DNA of 64,000 bases, from the NCBI RefSeq assembly GCF_011742875.1, contig NZ_JAAQTL010000001.1:3224001-3288000 (forward strand). Reading direction: 5' to 3'. The notes beneath the pieces were generated by a model. That model had not been told where the DNA came from. It ran no database searches and worked only from the letters and a program-made list of their open reading frames with translations. Below are positions 24,610-31,758 of this stretch, piece after piece. Source of the DNA: Luteibacter yeojuensis. GTDB taxonomy: Bacteria; Pseudomonadota; Gammaproteobacteria; Xanthomonadales; Rhodanobacteraceae. Position numbers and translations under genes: made by a program. Position 1 is the stretch's first letter. The number at the start of each line of letters is the position of its first letter.

Positions 24610-26841
24610 TCAGCGAACTTGAGACAACCGCGCATCGCGGTCTTTCGTGAGTTCACGCAGGATCTGCCCGGCCATCGCATGGATATCGCCGCTCGGCTCG
24701 GTGGGGTACGCCTTTTGCCCGCGCGCCCATGTCTCCCCAAACGCGTACCAGTCGATCCTCTCCGCTTTTCCACCCGTGTCCAGTGCTTTCTTCAGGGAGT
24801 CGAAATAGAGTTTCCATCGGGCGTAGTAATAGTCGCCGACAAGGCCCTGCCATTCGCGGCGGGCGTAGTCGGCGACGTCCGGCCGACCCCAGATCGTGAT
24901 GAGCGAGCGTGCGTCGTAGTTGATCGCAGCCCACTCGTCGGGCGTTTTCGCATAGGTCTTGGCGCGAGCCAGCCAGGGACCGAGCATGAACTGCCGGTTA
25001 GTGCCCAGTACGGCGTCCAGCCGCTGCATCCAGTGCAGCCACTGCGCGGTGAGCCGATCGAATCCGGCCTTGTCGCGGGCTTCGAATGCCGCATTGATCT
25101 CCGGCAGGAGGACCCGGCTGCGCACCGCGAGAGCCTGGCGCGTGAGATCGGTCAGGTCGTGACGATAGGCGCTGCTGTTGCGCAGCGCGGGAGCGACCTG
25201 GAGCAGTTCCGCCAGGGCATGTTCGATGCGATCGGGTGCATAGTCCAGCGGCAGCGTGTGCGCATACAGGCTTGGCGCCAGTTCGAAATACCCGGTCTGG
25301 TACTTGCTGTCCCAGGTGGCCGGCAGGTCGTAGGCGGAGGTCTGCAAGATATGCCATGCCGCCACGGCATGTGGATCGGGTCTGGCACCGCCGTACCGGC
25401 GCCACGCCCACTGCCTGAACCATTCGTCGAGGTTCGCGGGTTCCTTGCGCCATGCCAGTTCGGTGAAGAAGGCCAGCGCCGCCGGATTGTTGTCGCTGGC
25501 TTCCGGCATCAGTGCCACGCCCGTCATCGCGTTGCGGGGCTTCTTCTTCCATTGCCAGAACCGCTCGTTCCACACCGAGAGGTTCGCGCCGATGTTGGTA
25601 TGTCCGCCGAAGTTCCAGATCGTGCCGAAGGCATACGGCGTGTCCTTCCATTCGGTTTCCCGGTCGGTATCGGCCAGGGTGGCCTCGGATTCGCCGTCCA
25701 CGATCAGTGCATGGGACTTGTCCAGGCCTTCGACGATCGGCGGGAGCGGATTGGTTTCCCATCCGAGCAGCACCCAGATGGCATCCGGATGGGCCCGGTT
25801 GAGCGCCGCCTGGATGCCCTTCGTGGCCGCGACGAGATCGATGCCGCCGTGGTCGCCGCCTTCGATCCCTTCATGCAGCGGGTCCATCTTGTACATCCGG
25901 CTTTCGCCGAACAGCGCCGTCTGCGCGCGGTAGAACTCGGCCGCGACCCTGGCGAACCAGGGATCGTTCGGATCGAGCCAATCCGGCCGCTGGTAGCCGT
26001 CCCACTCGCCGGTGGGAACCACGTGGGCGCCCTTGTTACGTTTCGCGAAGCCCGGTGGCACCGTGCCGTAGAAGCCCGGAAACACCGGCATCATCCCCAG
26101 CTGGCGCAACCGGTCGGCCATCTTCCGGGCCAGCTCGGCCCGCCGGTCGATGACGCCCTGCGCGATCGGCTCCGGCGAGCAGCACAGGTTTTGCAGCAGC
26201 CACCATGGCTGGTGAGCCGCCTGCGGAATCCAGCGAACCAGTTCGTCGCGGCCATAGCCGAATGTCTGGAAGGCTTCTTCGTAGACTTTCTCCTGGCCTT
26301 GATAGACGAGCACCTGGTTGATGCCGTGCAATGCCAATACGTCGATCTTGTGTTCCCAGTACTCCCAACTCGCGTAGGGTTCCGTGTAACCCTCGTCGAC
26401 GTCGTTGAGGGCGAAGCGGTTCTGGCCGTTCGCCTCCTGGACGATCGGCTTCGCCGGAAGAGGCAACGTGTCGGGAATATCCCGTTGTTCGCCGGCCAGC
26501 GTGATGTTGGCGTGCGCCACGTAGGCCAGGTACCAGCCGAAGCCGGCGATCAGGGTGGCGGGACTCGTGCCTTCGATGACCAGGCGGCGGTCCTGGCTGG
26601 AAATGCGGAAGAAGTCGCCTTGCCGGGGCCGGGCCACGGCGCGCAGGTCGACCTGGTTCGCATGGGCTTCGCCGATCAGGCGTACCAGGGCGTCGTGCGC
26701 CGGCGTCGTGTCGAAACTGGCGTATGCCGCCGCGGTCGGTACCACCGCAGGTTGCGCCTGGGCCGACAGTGGCGATGCCAGCCACAACAGCGTGACCAGG
26801 CAAGAAACAGGTCCGAAGACCCCACGCATTCTCGAAAGCAT
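24610..26841 (-). CDS. Alpha-N-acetylglucosaminidase (GH89, NAGLU-like)
   Basis: Secreted glycosidase of 743 residues, homologous in layout to human NAGLU, that hydrolyses terminal alpha-linked N-acetylglucosamine. A signal peptide (CLVTLLWLASPLSAQAQP) is followed by an N-terminal alpha/beta domain (to about 125), a central TIM barrel with SWEYWEHKIDVLALHGINQV, TGEWDGYQRPDWLDPNDPWF and MDPLHEG (one of the glutamate positions expected for catalysis), and a C-terminal helical domain. Length and domain order match the family. The frame stays open far upstream through the MocR gene on the same strand, but the ATG at 26839-26841 is followed by the signal peptide. It begins 35 bases after the regulator's stop, so the two probably share a transcript. 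Confidence 0.9.
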   Translation of the reverse strand: MLSRMRGVFGPVSCLVTLLWLASPLSAQAQPAVVPTAAAYASFDTTPAHDALVRLIGEAHANQVDLRAVARPRQGDFFRISSQDRRLVIEGTSPATLIAGFGWYLAYVAHANITLAGEQRDIPDTLPLPAKPIVQEANGQNRFALNDVDEGYTEPYASWEYWEHKIDVLALHGINQVLVYQGQEKVYEEAFQTFGYGRDELVRWIPQAAHQPWWLLQNLCCSPEPIAQGVIDRRAELARKMADRLRQLGMMPVFPGFYGTVPPGFAKRNKGAHVVPTGEWDGYQRPDWLDPNDPWFARVAAEFYRAQTALFGESRMYKMDPLHEGIEGGDHGGIDLVAATKGIQAALNRAHPDAIWVLLGWETNPLPPIVEGLDKSHALIVDGESEATLADTDRETEWKDTPYAFGTIWNFGGHTNIGANLSVWNERFWQWKKKPRNAMTGVALMPEASDNNPAALAFFTELAWRKEPANLDEWFRQWAWRRYGGARPDPHAVAAWHILQTSAYDLPATWDSKYQTGYFELAPSLYAHTLPLDYAPDRIEHALAELLQVAPALRNSSAYRHDLTDLTRQALAVRSRVLLPEINAAFEARDKAGFDRLTAQWLHWMQRLDAVLGTNRQFMLGPWLARAKTYAKTPDEWAAINYDARSLITIWGRPDVADYARREWQGLVGDYYYARWKLYFDSLKKALDTGGKAERIDWYAFGETWARGQKAYPTEPSGDIHAMAGQILRELTKDRDARLSQVR

Positions 26842-26876
26842 TGTCGCGCGCACCCTTTGCGAAGCCGACCGACACC

Positions 26877-28403
26877 TTAGCCTGACGGCGATGGAGAGGT
26901 TGTGTCCGACCTCTCGATCGCCAGATAGGCTTCCGCGAGCCGTTGTCCGGCTCTCCTGAGACTGGTCTCGGGCATCCCGGCGTAGCTGAGCACCAGCGTG
27001 ACATGATCCGGCGGAATCCGGTGGAAGCGCTCGGCGGAACGAACGCGCACCCCCCGCGCCAGCGACTCGGCCACCAATGACCCCGTGGCACTCCGCGGCA
27101 ATCGTGGGAACTGCACGAAGAGCGATCCACCGGCCACCGAGCCCGTCACCGTCATGGCGTCGCCGAGGCGCACGTGCAGCGCGGCGTGCAAGGCGCGGTG
27201 GCGGGGAGCCAGGCCATGTGCGATGCGCCGCAGGTCGCGCAGGTACTGGCCGCTGGCGATGCATGCGGCGAGCACGTGCTGCTGCATCGAGATGCTGCCG
27301 CGATCGGCGAGCCATTTGATGCCGAGGAAGCGCTCGCGCAAGGACCGGGGAATGAGCATGTAGCCCAGCTGCAGCGCCGGAAACATCGAGCGTGCGAAGC
27401 TGCTCACGTGGATCACCCGGCCGTGGCGGTCCAGCGACCACAGCGACGCGCAGGTGCGCACGCCGAAACGGTGTTCGCAGTCGAAGTCGTCCTCCACCAG
27501 GCACGCGTCCTGCGCATAGGCCCATTGCAGGAGGGCCCTGCGCCGCCCCTCGCTCATCACCACGCCCGTGGGAAACTGGAAGGACGGCGACACGTTCATC
27601 AGCCGAACGCCGTCCAGGGCCGTGGCATGATCGTCGATATCCATGCCTCGAGGCCCCACCCGGCAGGGCACGACGCGCACTCCCATCGCCTCGTAGGTGT
27701 GGCGCACGCTCCAGTGGCAAGGTTCCTCGACACCCACGGCATCGCCTTCGTCGAGCAGCACGCGGGCGATGAGGTCGCGCGCCTGCTGGGCACCGCTCAC
27801 GATGAGAATGTCTTCCGGATCGACGTCGATAGCGCGCTCGACGCGCAGATAACCGGCCACGGCTCTGCGCAGGTCGGCGGCACCTTGCAGTTCGGGGAAG
27901 TCGGGTGCGCTTCGACGGCGCAGCAGCGCCATCAGATTCTGCACCCACGCCTTGAGGCTGCGGGGGTCGGACTTCACGCGGGGCTGCGCAAGATCGATCA
28001 CATCGCCTCCGGTCGAGGCCGTGTCCGCCTCCGGCGCGTCCGGAAGCCCGGCTCGCAGGGCGAGGCGGGACAGCCGCGGGCGCCCGGGTGGCTCGGCCCG
28101 TTCCTCCGCGAGCGTCTCGTGTGCGGACGTGCCGTGCGGGCGCGCGCTCACGTAAGTGCCGCTGCCCGAACGCGTTTCCAGGTAGCCCTCGCTTTCCAGC
28201 TGGTCGTAGGCCATCAGGACGACCGTACGCGACACCCCCAGGGCGATCGCCATCGAGCGGCTTCCGGGCAGGCACGCACCCACCTGGAAGCGCCCCGCCT
28301 CGATATCCCTCCGGATCGACTCGGCGACCTGGACGTACATCGGTTCGTCGTTTTCGCGGGATGGCTCGAAGTGGTCACATCGAAAAAGCTCGCGACCGGT
28401 CAT
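26877..28403 (-). CDS. MocR/PdxR-type GntR regulator with aminotransferase-like domain lacking the PLP lysine
   Basis: A 508-residue chimeric regulator. Residues 18-90 are a GntR winged helix-turn-helix (QVAESIRRDIEAGRFQVGAC; SRTVVLMAYDQLESEGYLET). The rest is a fold-type I aminotransferase domain with SPSFQFPTGVVMSE and LVEDDFDCEHRF at the expected ligand-binding points. In this family the motif normally reads like TFSKTLFPALRLGY with the Schiff-base lysine; here it is SFARSMFPALQLGY, so residue 338 is Arg (codon CGC). PLP cannot be bound as an internal aldimine in the usual way. It precedes the NAGLU gene on the same strand and diverges from the hydrolase at 28462, which makes both its candidate targets. 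Confidence 0.88.
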   Translation of the reverse strand: MTGRELFRCDHFEPSRENDEPMYVQVAESIRRDIEAGRFQVGACLPGSRSMAIALGVSRTVVLMAYDQLESEGYLETRSGSGTYVSARPHGTSAHETLAEERAEPPGRPRLSRLALRAGLPDAPEADTASTGGDVIDLAQPRVKSDPRSLKAWVQNLMALLRRRSAPDFPELQGAADLRRAVAGYLRVERAIDVDPEDILIVSGAQQARDLIARVLLDEGDAVGVEEPCHWSVRHTYEAMGVRVVPCRVGPRGMDIDDHATALDGVRLMNVSPSFQFPTGVVMSEGRRRALLQWAYAQDACLVEDDFDCEHRFGVRTCASLWSLDRHGRVIHVSSFARSMFPALQLGYMLIPRSLRERFLGIKWLADRGSISMQQHVLAACIASGQYLRDLRRIAHGLAPRHRALHAALHVRLGDAMTVTGSVAGGSLFVQFPRLPRSATGSLVAESLARGVRVRSAERFHRIPPDHVTLVLSYAGMPETSLRRAGQRLAEAYLAIERSDTTSPSPSG

Positions 28404-28461
28404 TTACGTTCCCCGTGACCCTGTCGACCATCTTGCCATGGCCGACCAGGGGAGCAACAAG

Positions 28462-30105
28462 ATGAAGGCAATTACGTTATCCGCACGCAAACTGTTGATG
28501 TCGATCGGTTGCATGGCCTGTCCTGTATTCGCCGGCGCCCATGGCATCGACGACCACAGCACCGATCCCGCCTATGCGAAGTACTACCAGCAGCCGGTGA
28601 ACTGGGGAGGGTGCCCGCCGTCGCTGTTCACCGACGGCACGACCATCCAATGCGCCCTGGTCACGGTGCCCGTCGACTGGGCCGACCCGGGGCAGGGCGA
28701 CATCGCCATCGGCATCTCCAGGCCGCTCGATCCGCCGCCGCACAGCCGTCTCCTGCTGGTGAATGCGGGTGGCCCGGACAACTCCAGCGCTTCCATGGCG
28801 GAGATGCTGGAACAGCTGCATCCGGAAGTGCAGACCGGTCACCTCGTGGTCGGCGTCGACCTGCGCGGCATCACCGACGGCACCGGTACCCAGGTCAGTT
28901 GCGACTACGCACCGCGCAGCGGTGCCGAGAATTTCATGGACGGCGACAGCCGCAATCCCACGGTCGCCGGCGTGCGGGCGCAGCAGGACTGGTGGAACCG
29001 CTCGATGAGCGCCTGCCTGCAACAGCACGCGACCTTACTGAAGGGCATCAACACGCCCAATCATGTTCGCGACCTGAACCTGGTGCGCGCCATCCTCGGC
29101 TTCCGTCGCGCCGACCTGTTCGGCGTGTCGAGCGGCAGCAGCTTGATGGCTTATGCAACGCGCATGTTTCCCGGCATGTTCGAGCGCGTGGTGCTCGACA
29201 GCAACATGAACTGGGAACACCTCGACTGGCAGCGCCAGTCGCTCAAGCGCATGGCGATGGACCAGTTGAGCGTGCAGCAGGCCTTCATGCCGTTCATTGC
29301 GCGGCACGACGACCAGTTCCATATGGGTACGACGCCGCAACAGGTGCTGACGACGTTCCAGCGCATCTACCGTGCCGCCTCGGAGCACCGCATGGGCAGC
29401 GTGACGCCGGACCAGGCATTGGGGGCGCTCGACGGCACCGGCATGTGGGTCTTCTGGGATCTGCTGGTGTCGCCCTCGCTGAGCGCGATGTCCCAGGCGC
29501 TGGATGGCGATCCCGCCCATATCGCCTATGCCGAGCAGATCGCCGCAATGACCTTTGCCGACCTGCGGACCCGGTCCAGCTTCAATCCCATGGCGTTCGC
29601 GCTGCAATGCAATGACTCCGGCTCGTCCGATCCGCGCGGTATCGCTCAGAAGATCGCCGACGTCCGCAGGTACTGGGCCATCGGTGCGTCCACGCTGGTG
29701 GACTACTGCCAGAACTGGCCCTGGCGCCCGGTCGTCGACCGCGCGCTGGAACGGCGTACCGTCGTACACGGCCTGATGCTGCAGAACGAATTCGATCCGT
29801 CCACGCCCTATTCGGAAGCGTTCGAGGATCGCCTGACGAACGGCCGCGACGTCCGCATGGTGCTGGTAAACAACGGCGCGACACACGGCATCATGTTCGA
29901 CGACAACACCTGCACGAACGACACGGAATTCGCTTATCTGAATTTCGGGGTCATGCCCGCCAGGGATGTGGTCTGCCAGGCCGACCCGATGCACTCCTTC
30001 GCCATGCACGACAGCGTGACCTACGAATACGGCTTTCCCGCCACCGGGTGGTGGTTGCCGCTGCCGCCGATCGTCCAGCAGGTGAGCTGGCCGCTGGTTC
30101 CCTGA
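28462..30105 (+). CDS. TAP-like secreted alpha/beta hydrolase (S33-type)
   Basis: A 547-residue secreted hydrolase, related to the tripeptidyl aminopeptidase (TAP-like) group of peptidase family S33. A signal peptide (LLMSIGCMACPVFAGAHG) precedes the alpha/beta-hydrolase domain. The oxyanion region reads LLVNAGGPDNSS, then VVGVDLRGITDG, and the nucleophile elbow is GVSSGSS (around residue 225), not the usual GxSYGA. The C-terminal TAP-like part carries NEFDPSTPYSEA and the histidine region NNGATHGIMFDD. The ATG at 28462 has GGGGAG at the proper distance; an ATG 24 bases upstream lacks one. It diverges from the MocR-type gene. Substrate is unknown, peptides are the family guess. Confidence 0.82.
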   Translation: MKAITLSARKLLMSIGCMACPVFAGAHGIDDHSTDPAYAKYYQQPVNWGGCPPSLFTDGTTIQCALVTVPVDWADPGQGDIAIGISRPLDPPPHSRLLLVNAGGPDNSSASMAEMLEQLHPEVQTGHLVVGVDLRGITDGTGTQVSCDYAPRSGAENFMDGDSRNPTVAGVRAQQDWWNRSMSACLQQHATLLKGINTPNHVRDLNLVRAILGFRRADLFGVSSGSSLMAYATRMFPGMFERVVLDSNMNWEHLDWQRQSLKRMAMDQLSVQQAFMPFIARHDDQFHMGTTPQQVLTTFQRIYRAASEHRMGSVTPDQALGALDGTGMWVFWDLLVSPSLSAMSQALDGDPAHIAYAEQIAAMTFADLRTRSSFNPMAFALQCNDSGSSDPRGIAQKIADVRRYWAIGASTLVDYCQNWPWRPVVDRALERRTVVHGLMLQNEFDPSTPYSEAFEDRLTNGRDVRMVLVNNGATHGIMFDDNTCTNDTEFAYLNFGVMPARDVVCQADPMHSFAMHDSVTYEYGFPATGWWLPLPPIVQQVSWPLVP

Positions 30106-30142
30106 GTCTCCCAGTCTCGCGTCCAGACGGGACGGACGAAGG

Positions 30143-30161
30143 GGGCGGCGTTGCACCGCCC
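30143..30161 (+). promoter_or_regulatory. GC-rich hairpin in the nhaA leader
   Basis: GGGCGG at 30143-30148 pairs with CCGCCC at 30156-30161 around the loop CGTTGCA. It stands 38 bases after the hydrolase stop and just before a strong terminator, so it is either part of the first gene's 3' end or one stem of a cis-regulatory RNA for nhaA. Confidence 0.5.
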
Positions 30162-30169
30162 TCTCCTTT

Positions 30170-30214
30170 AGCAAGGTGTGGCCTGTTGTCGGCTCGCACC
30201 TTGCTCTTTTTTTT
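30170..30214 (+). terminator. Rho-independent terminator just upstream of nhaA
   Basis: AGCAAGGTG at 30170-30178 pairs perfectly with CACCTTGCT at 30197-30205, and eight T residues follow (30207-30214). It ends 28 bases before the nhaA start. It could simply end the hydrolase transcript, or work as an attenuator in an nhaA leader. Confidence 0.85.
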
Positions 30215-30241
30215 GCGCGGGTTTGCAAGACCGAATAAGGA

Positions 30242-31474
30242 ATGGGACGATGCGGGTCCGCCTGCACCTGGCCGATTTCCTTGCTGAAGACCCTGATCTG
30301 GCGCCCGTTCCAGCGCCTCCTCGACTTCGTATCCGGCTCCGCCACCGGTGGATTCGTTCTCATGGGCGCCGCCGTGGTGGCCCTGGTGACGGCCAATTCA
30401 CCCTTCAGGGATGCGTACGAAAGCCTTCTCGCGCTGCACATCGGTCCCCTGAGTGTCCTGCACTGGGTCAACGACGGCCTGATGGCGATCTTCTTTCTCC
30501 TCGTCGGCCTCGAAATCAAGCGGGAAGTCGTCGATGGCGAACTGGCGGACCGCCGTAGCCGCCTTCTTCCCGGCGTCGCCGCCCTGGGTGGCATGCTGGT
30601 CCCGGCGCTGATTTACCTGCTCATCAACGGCACTTCGGGCGAAACTTCCACGGGCTGGGCCATCCCCTCGGCCACGGACATCGCCTTTGCGCTCGGCGTC
30701 GCGGCCCTCCTCGGGAGTCGGGTGCCGTCATCCCTCAAGGCGTTTCTCGCGGCGCTGGCCATCATCGACGACCTCGGGGCCGTGATCATCATCGCGGTCT
30801 TCTATACCCCGCACCTCGACCTGCCTTCCCTTGGCGGCGCCATCGCGGTCGTCGGTGCGATGGCCGGGCTCAACCGCTTCGGCGTGCGGACGTTGTGGCC
30901 GTACCTGGCGCTCGGCGTGGCCCTGTGGTTCCTGGTCCACGCCTCGGGTATCCATGCCACGCTGGCCGGAGTAGCCACCGCCTTCTGCATTCCGCTGAGG
31001 GACGAGCAGGGGCGGGCACCATCGGATGGCGATTGCACGTACTCCCCTTTGCTGCGGCTCGAACACGCTCTCCATCGCCTGGTGCCGCTTACGGTCCTGC
31101 CCCTCTTCGGGCTGGCCAACGCAGGCATCGTGTTGTCCGGGATCGGCCTCGATCAGTGGCTGGCGCCCGTCACCCTCGGCGTCGGCCTCGGCCTCGCGCT
31201 CGGAAAAGTCATCGGCGTTTTCTCGACAGCCTTCGTCGCCATCCGCCTCGGATGGACAGCGATGCCGCGGAATGCCACTTATCGTCAGCTGCTCGGCACA
31301 GCGCTTCTTTGCGGCATCGGCTTCACGATGTCGTTGTTCATCGGCATGCTGGCTTTCCCGGAACAGCAGGCGCTTCAGGACGAGGCGAAGCTCGGCATTC
31401 TTGCCGGCTCGGTGCTTTCCGGCTTCGCCGGATGGATCTACCTGCGAGTCCCGGCGCGAACCGTATCGGCCTGA
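30242..31474 (+). CDS. nhaA: Na+/H+ antiporter NhaA
   Basis: Inner-membrane electrogenic sodium/proton antiporter, 410 residues with about 12 helices. The two aspartates of the ion site are D176-D177 in AIIDDLGAVIIIA, matching Asp163/Asp164 of the E. coli protein, and further family motifs are GLEIKREVVDGEL, AIPSATDIAFALGV, VHASGIHATLAGV and CGIGFTMSLFIGMLAF. The ATG at 30242 fits the usual length; no ideal Shine-Dalgarno is visible, though AATAAGGA lies four to eleven bases upstream. A strong terminator sits just before the gene, which suggests either a separate promoter in a very short space or regulated read-through. Confidence 0.95.
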   Translation: MGRCGSACTWPISLLKTLIWRPFQRLLDFVSGSATGGFVLMGAAVVALVTANSPFRDAYESLLALHIGPLSVLHWVNDGLMAIFFLLVGLEIKREVVDGELADRRSRLLPGVAALGGMLVPALIYLLINGTSGETSTGWAIPSATDIAFALGVAALLGSRVPSSLKAFLAALAIIDDLGAVIIIAVFYTPHLDLPSLGGAIAVVGAMAGLNRFGVRTLWPYLALGVALWFLVHASGIHATLAGVATAFCIPLRDEQGRAPSDGDCTYSPLLRLEHALHRLVPLTVLPLFGLANAGIVLSGIGLDQWLAPVTLGVGLGLALGKVIGVFSTAFVAIRLGWTAMPRNATYRQLLGTALLCGIGFTMSLFIGMLAFPEQQALQDEAKLGILAGSVLSGFAGWIYLRVPARTVSA

Positions 31475-31491
31475 GCGCCGGCGGGATTATT

Positions 31492-31507
31492 AACTATAGA
31501 TGTAGTT
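31492..31507. promoter_or_regulatory. BlaI-type operator 1
   Basis: AACTA and TAGTT form an inverted repeat with a six-base spacer (TAGATG), similar to the BlaI/MecI recognition core TACTACA-TGTAGTA. It overlaps the -35 element TTGACA. A second, stronger dyad lies over the -10 element. Confidence 0.65.
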
Positions 31508-31534
31508 GACAATCGCCCGGCGGCCGCCTATATC
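31506..31534 (+). promoter_or_regulatory. Sigma-70-type promoter of the blaI'-blaR-hydrolase operon
   Basis: A perfect -35 element TTGACA at 31506-31511 is followed after 17 bases by TATATC at 31529-31534 as the -10 element. Operators overlap both elements, the layout of BlaI/MecI-repressed promoters. Transcription would start near 31541, about 32 bases before the first gene. Confidence 0.75.
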
Positions 31535-31553
31535 TACTACACCGATAGTAGAT
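31532..31553. promoter_or_regulatory. BlaI-type operator 2
   Basis: ATCTACTA at 31532-31539 and TAGTAGAT at 31546-31553 form a perfect 8-base inverted repeat with a six-base spacer (CACCGA). It matches the TACTA/TAGTA core of BlaI/MecI operators and covers the -10 element and start site. Confidence 0.75.
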
Positions 31554-31572
31554 AGCGGGGCGGGCGTTGGCC

Positions 31573-31758
31573 ATGAAGATCTCCCTCACCGACCGCGAGG
31601 CGGACATCAAGCGGGTGCTCTGGGATCACGGCCCCTCTCTCGTGACGGATGTCCGCGAACGATTGAGCGACAAGCTCGCCTATACCAACGTGCTTACGGT
31701 GCTGCGCACGCTGCAGGCCAAATGGCTGGCAGAGCGGTCCGCCAAGGAAAAATCGTGA
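31573..31758 (+). pseudogene. BlaI/MecI-family repressor, internally truncated
   Basis: The 61-residue product keeps the first three helices of the BlaI DNA-binding domain (MKISLTDREADIKRVLWDHG, then KLAYTNVLTVLRTLQAK) and then jumps straight to a short charged tail (WLAERSAKEKS). A normal BlaI has about 120-130 residues, with a beta wing and a helical dimerisation domain with the cleavage site; both are missing. The tail looks like the usual C-terminus of such proteins, which suggests a clean in-frame deletion of about 60 codons. The stop overlaps the BlaR start (TGATG), so the operon structure is intact. It may be inactive, or still bind weakly as a monomer. A TTG at 31567 is an alternative start. 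Confidence 0.75.

Noticed and set aside
26842..28275. N-terminal extension of the GH89 frame through the MocR gene
   Set aside because: The open frame continues, but the signal peptide at 26841 defines the start and the MocR gene on the same strand is well supported in another frame.
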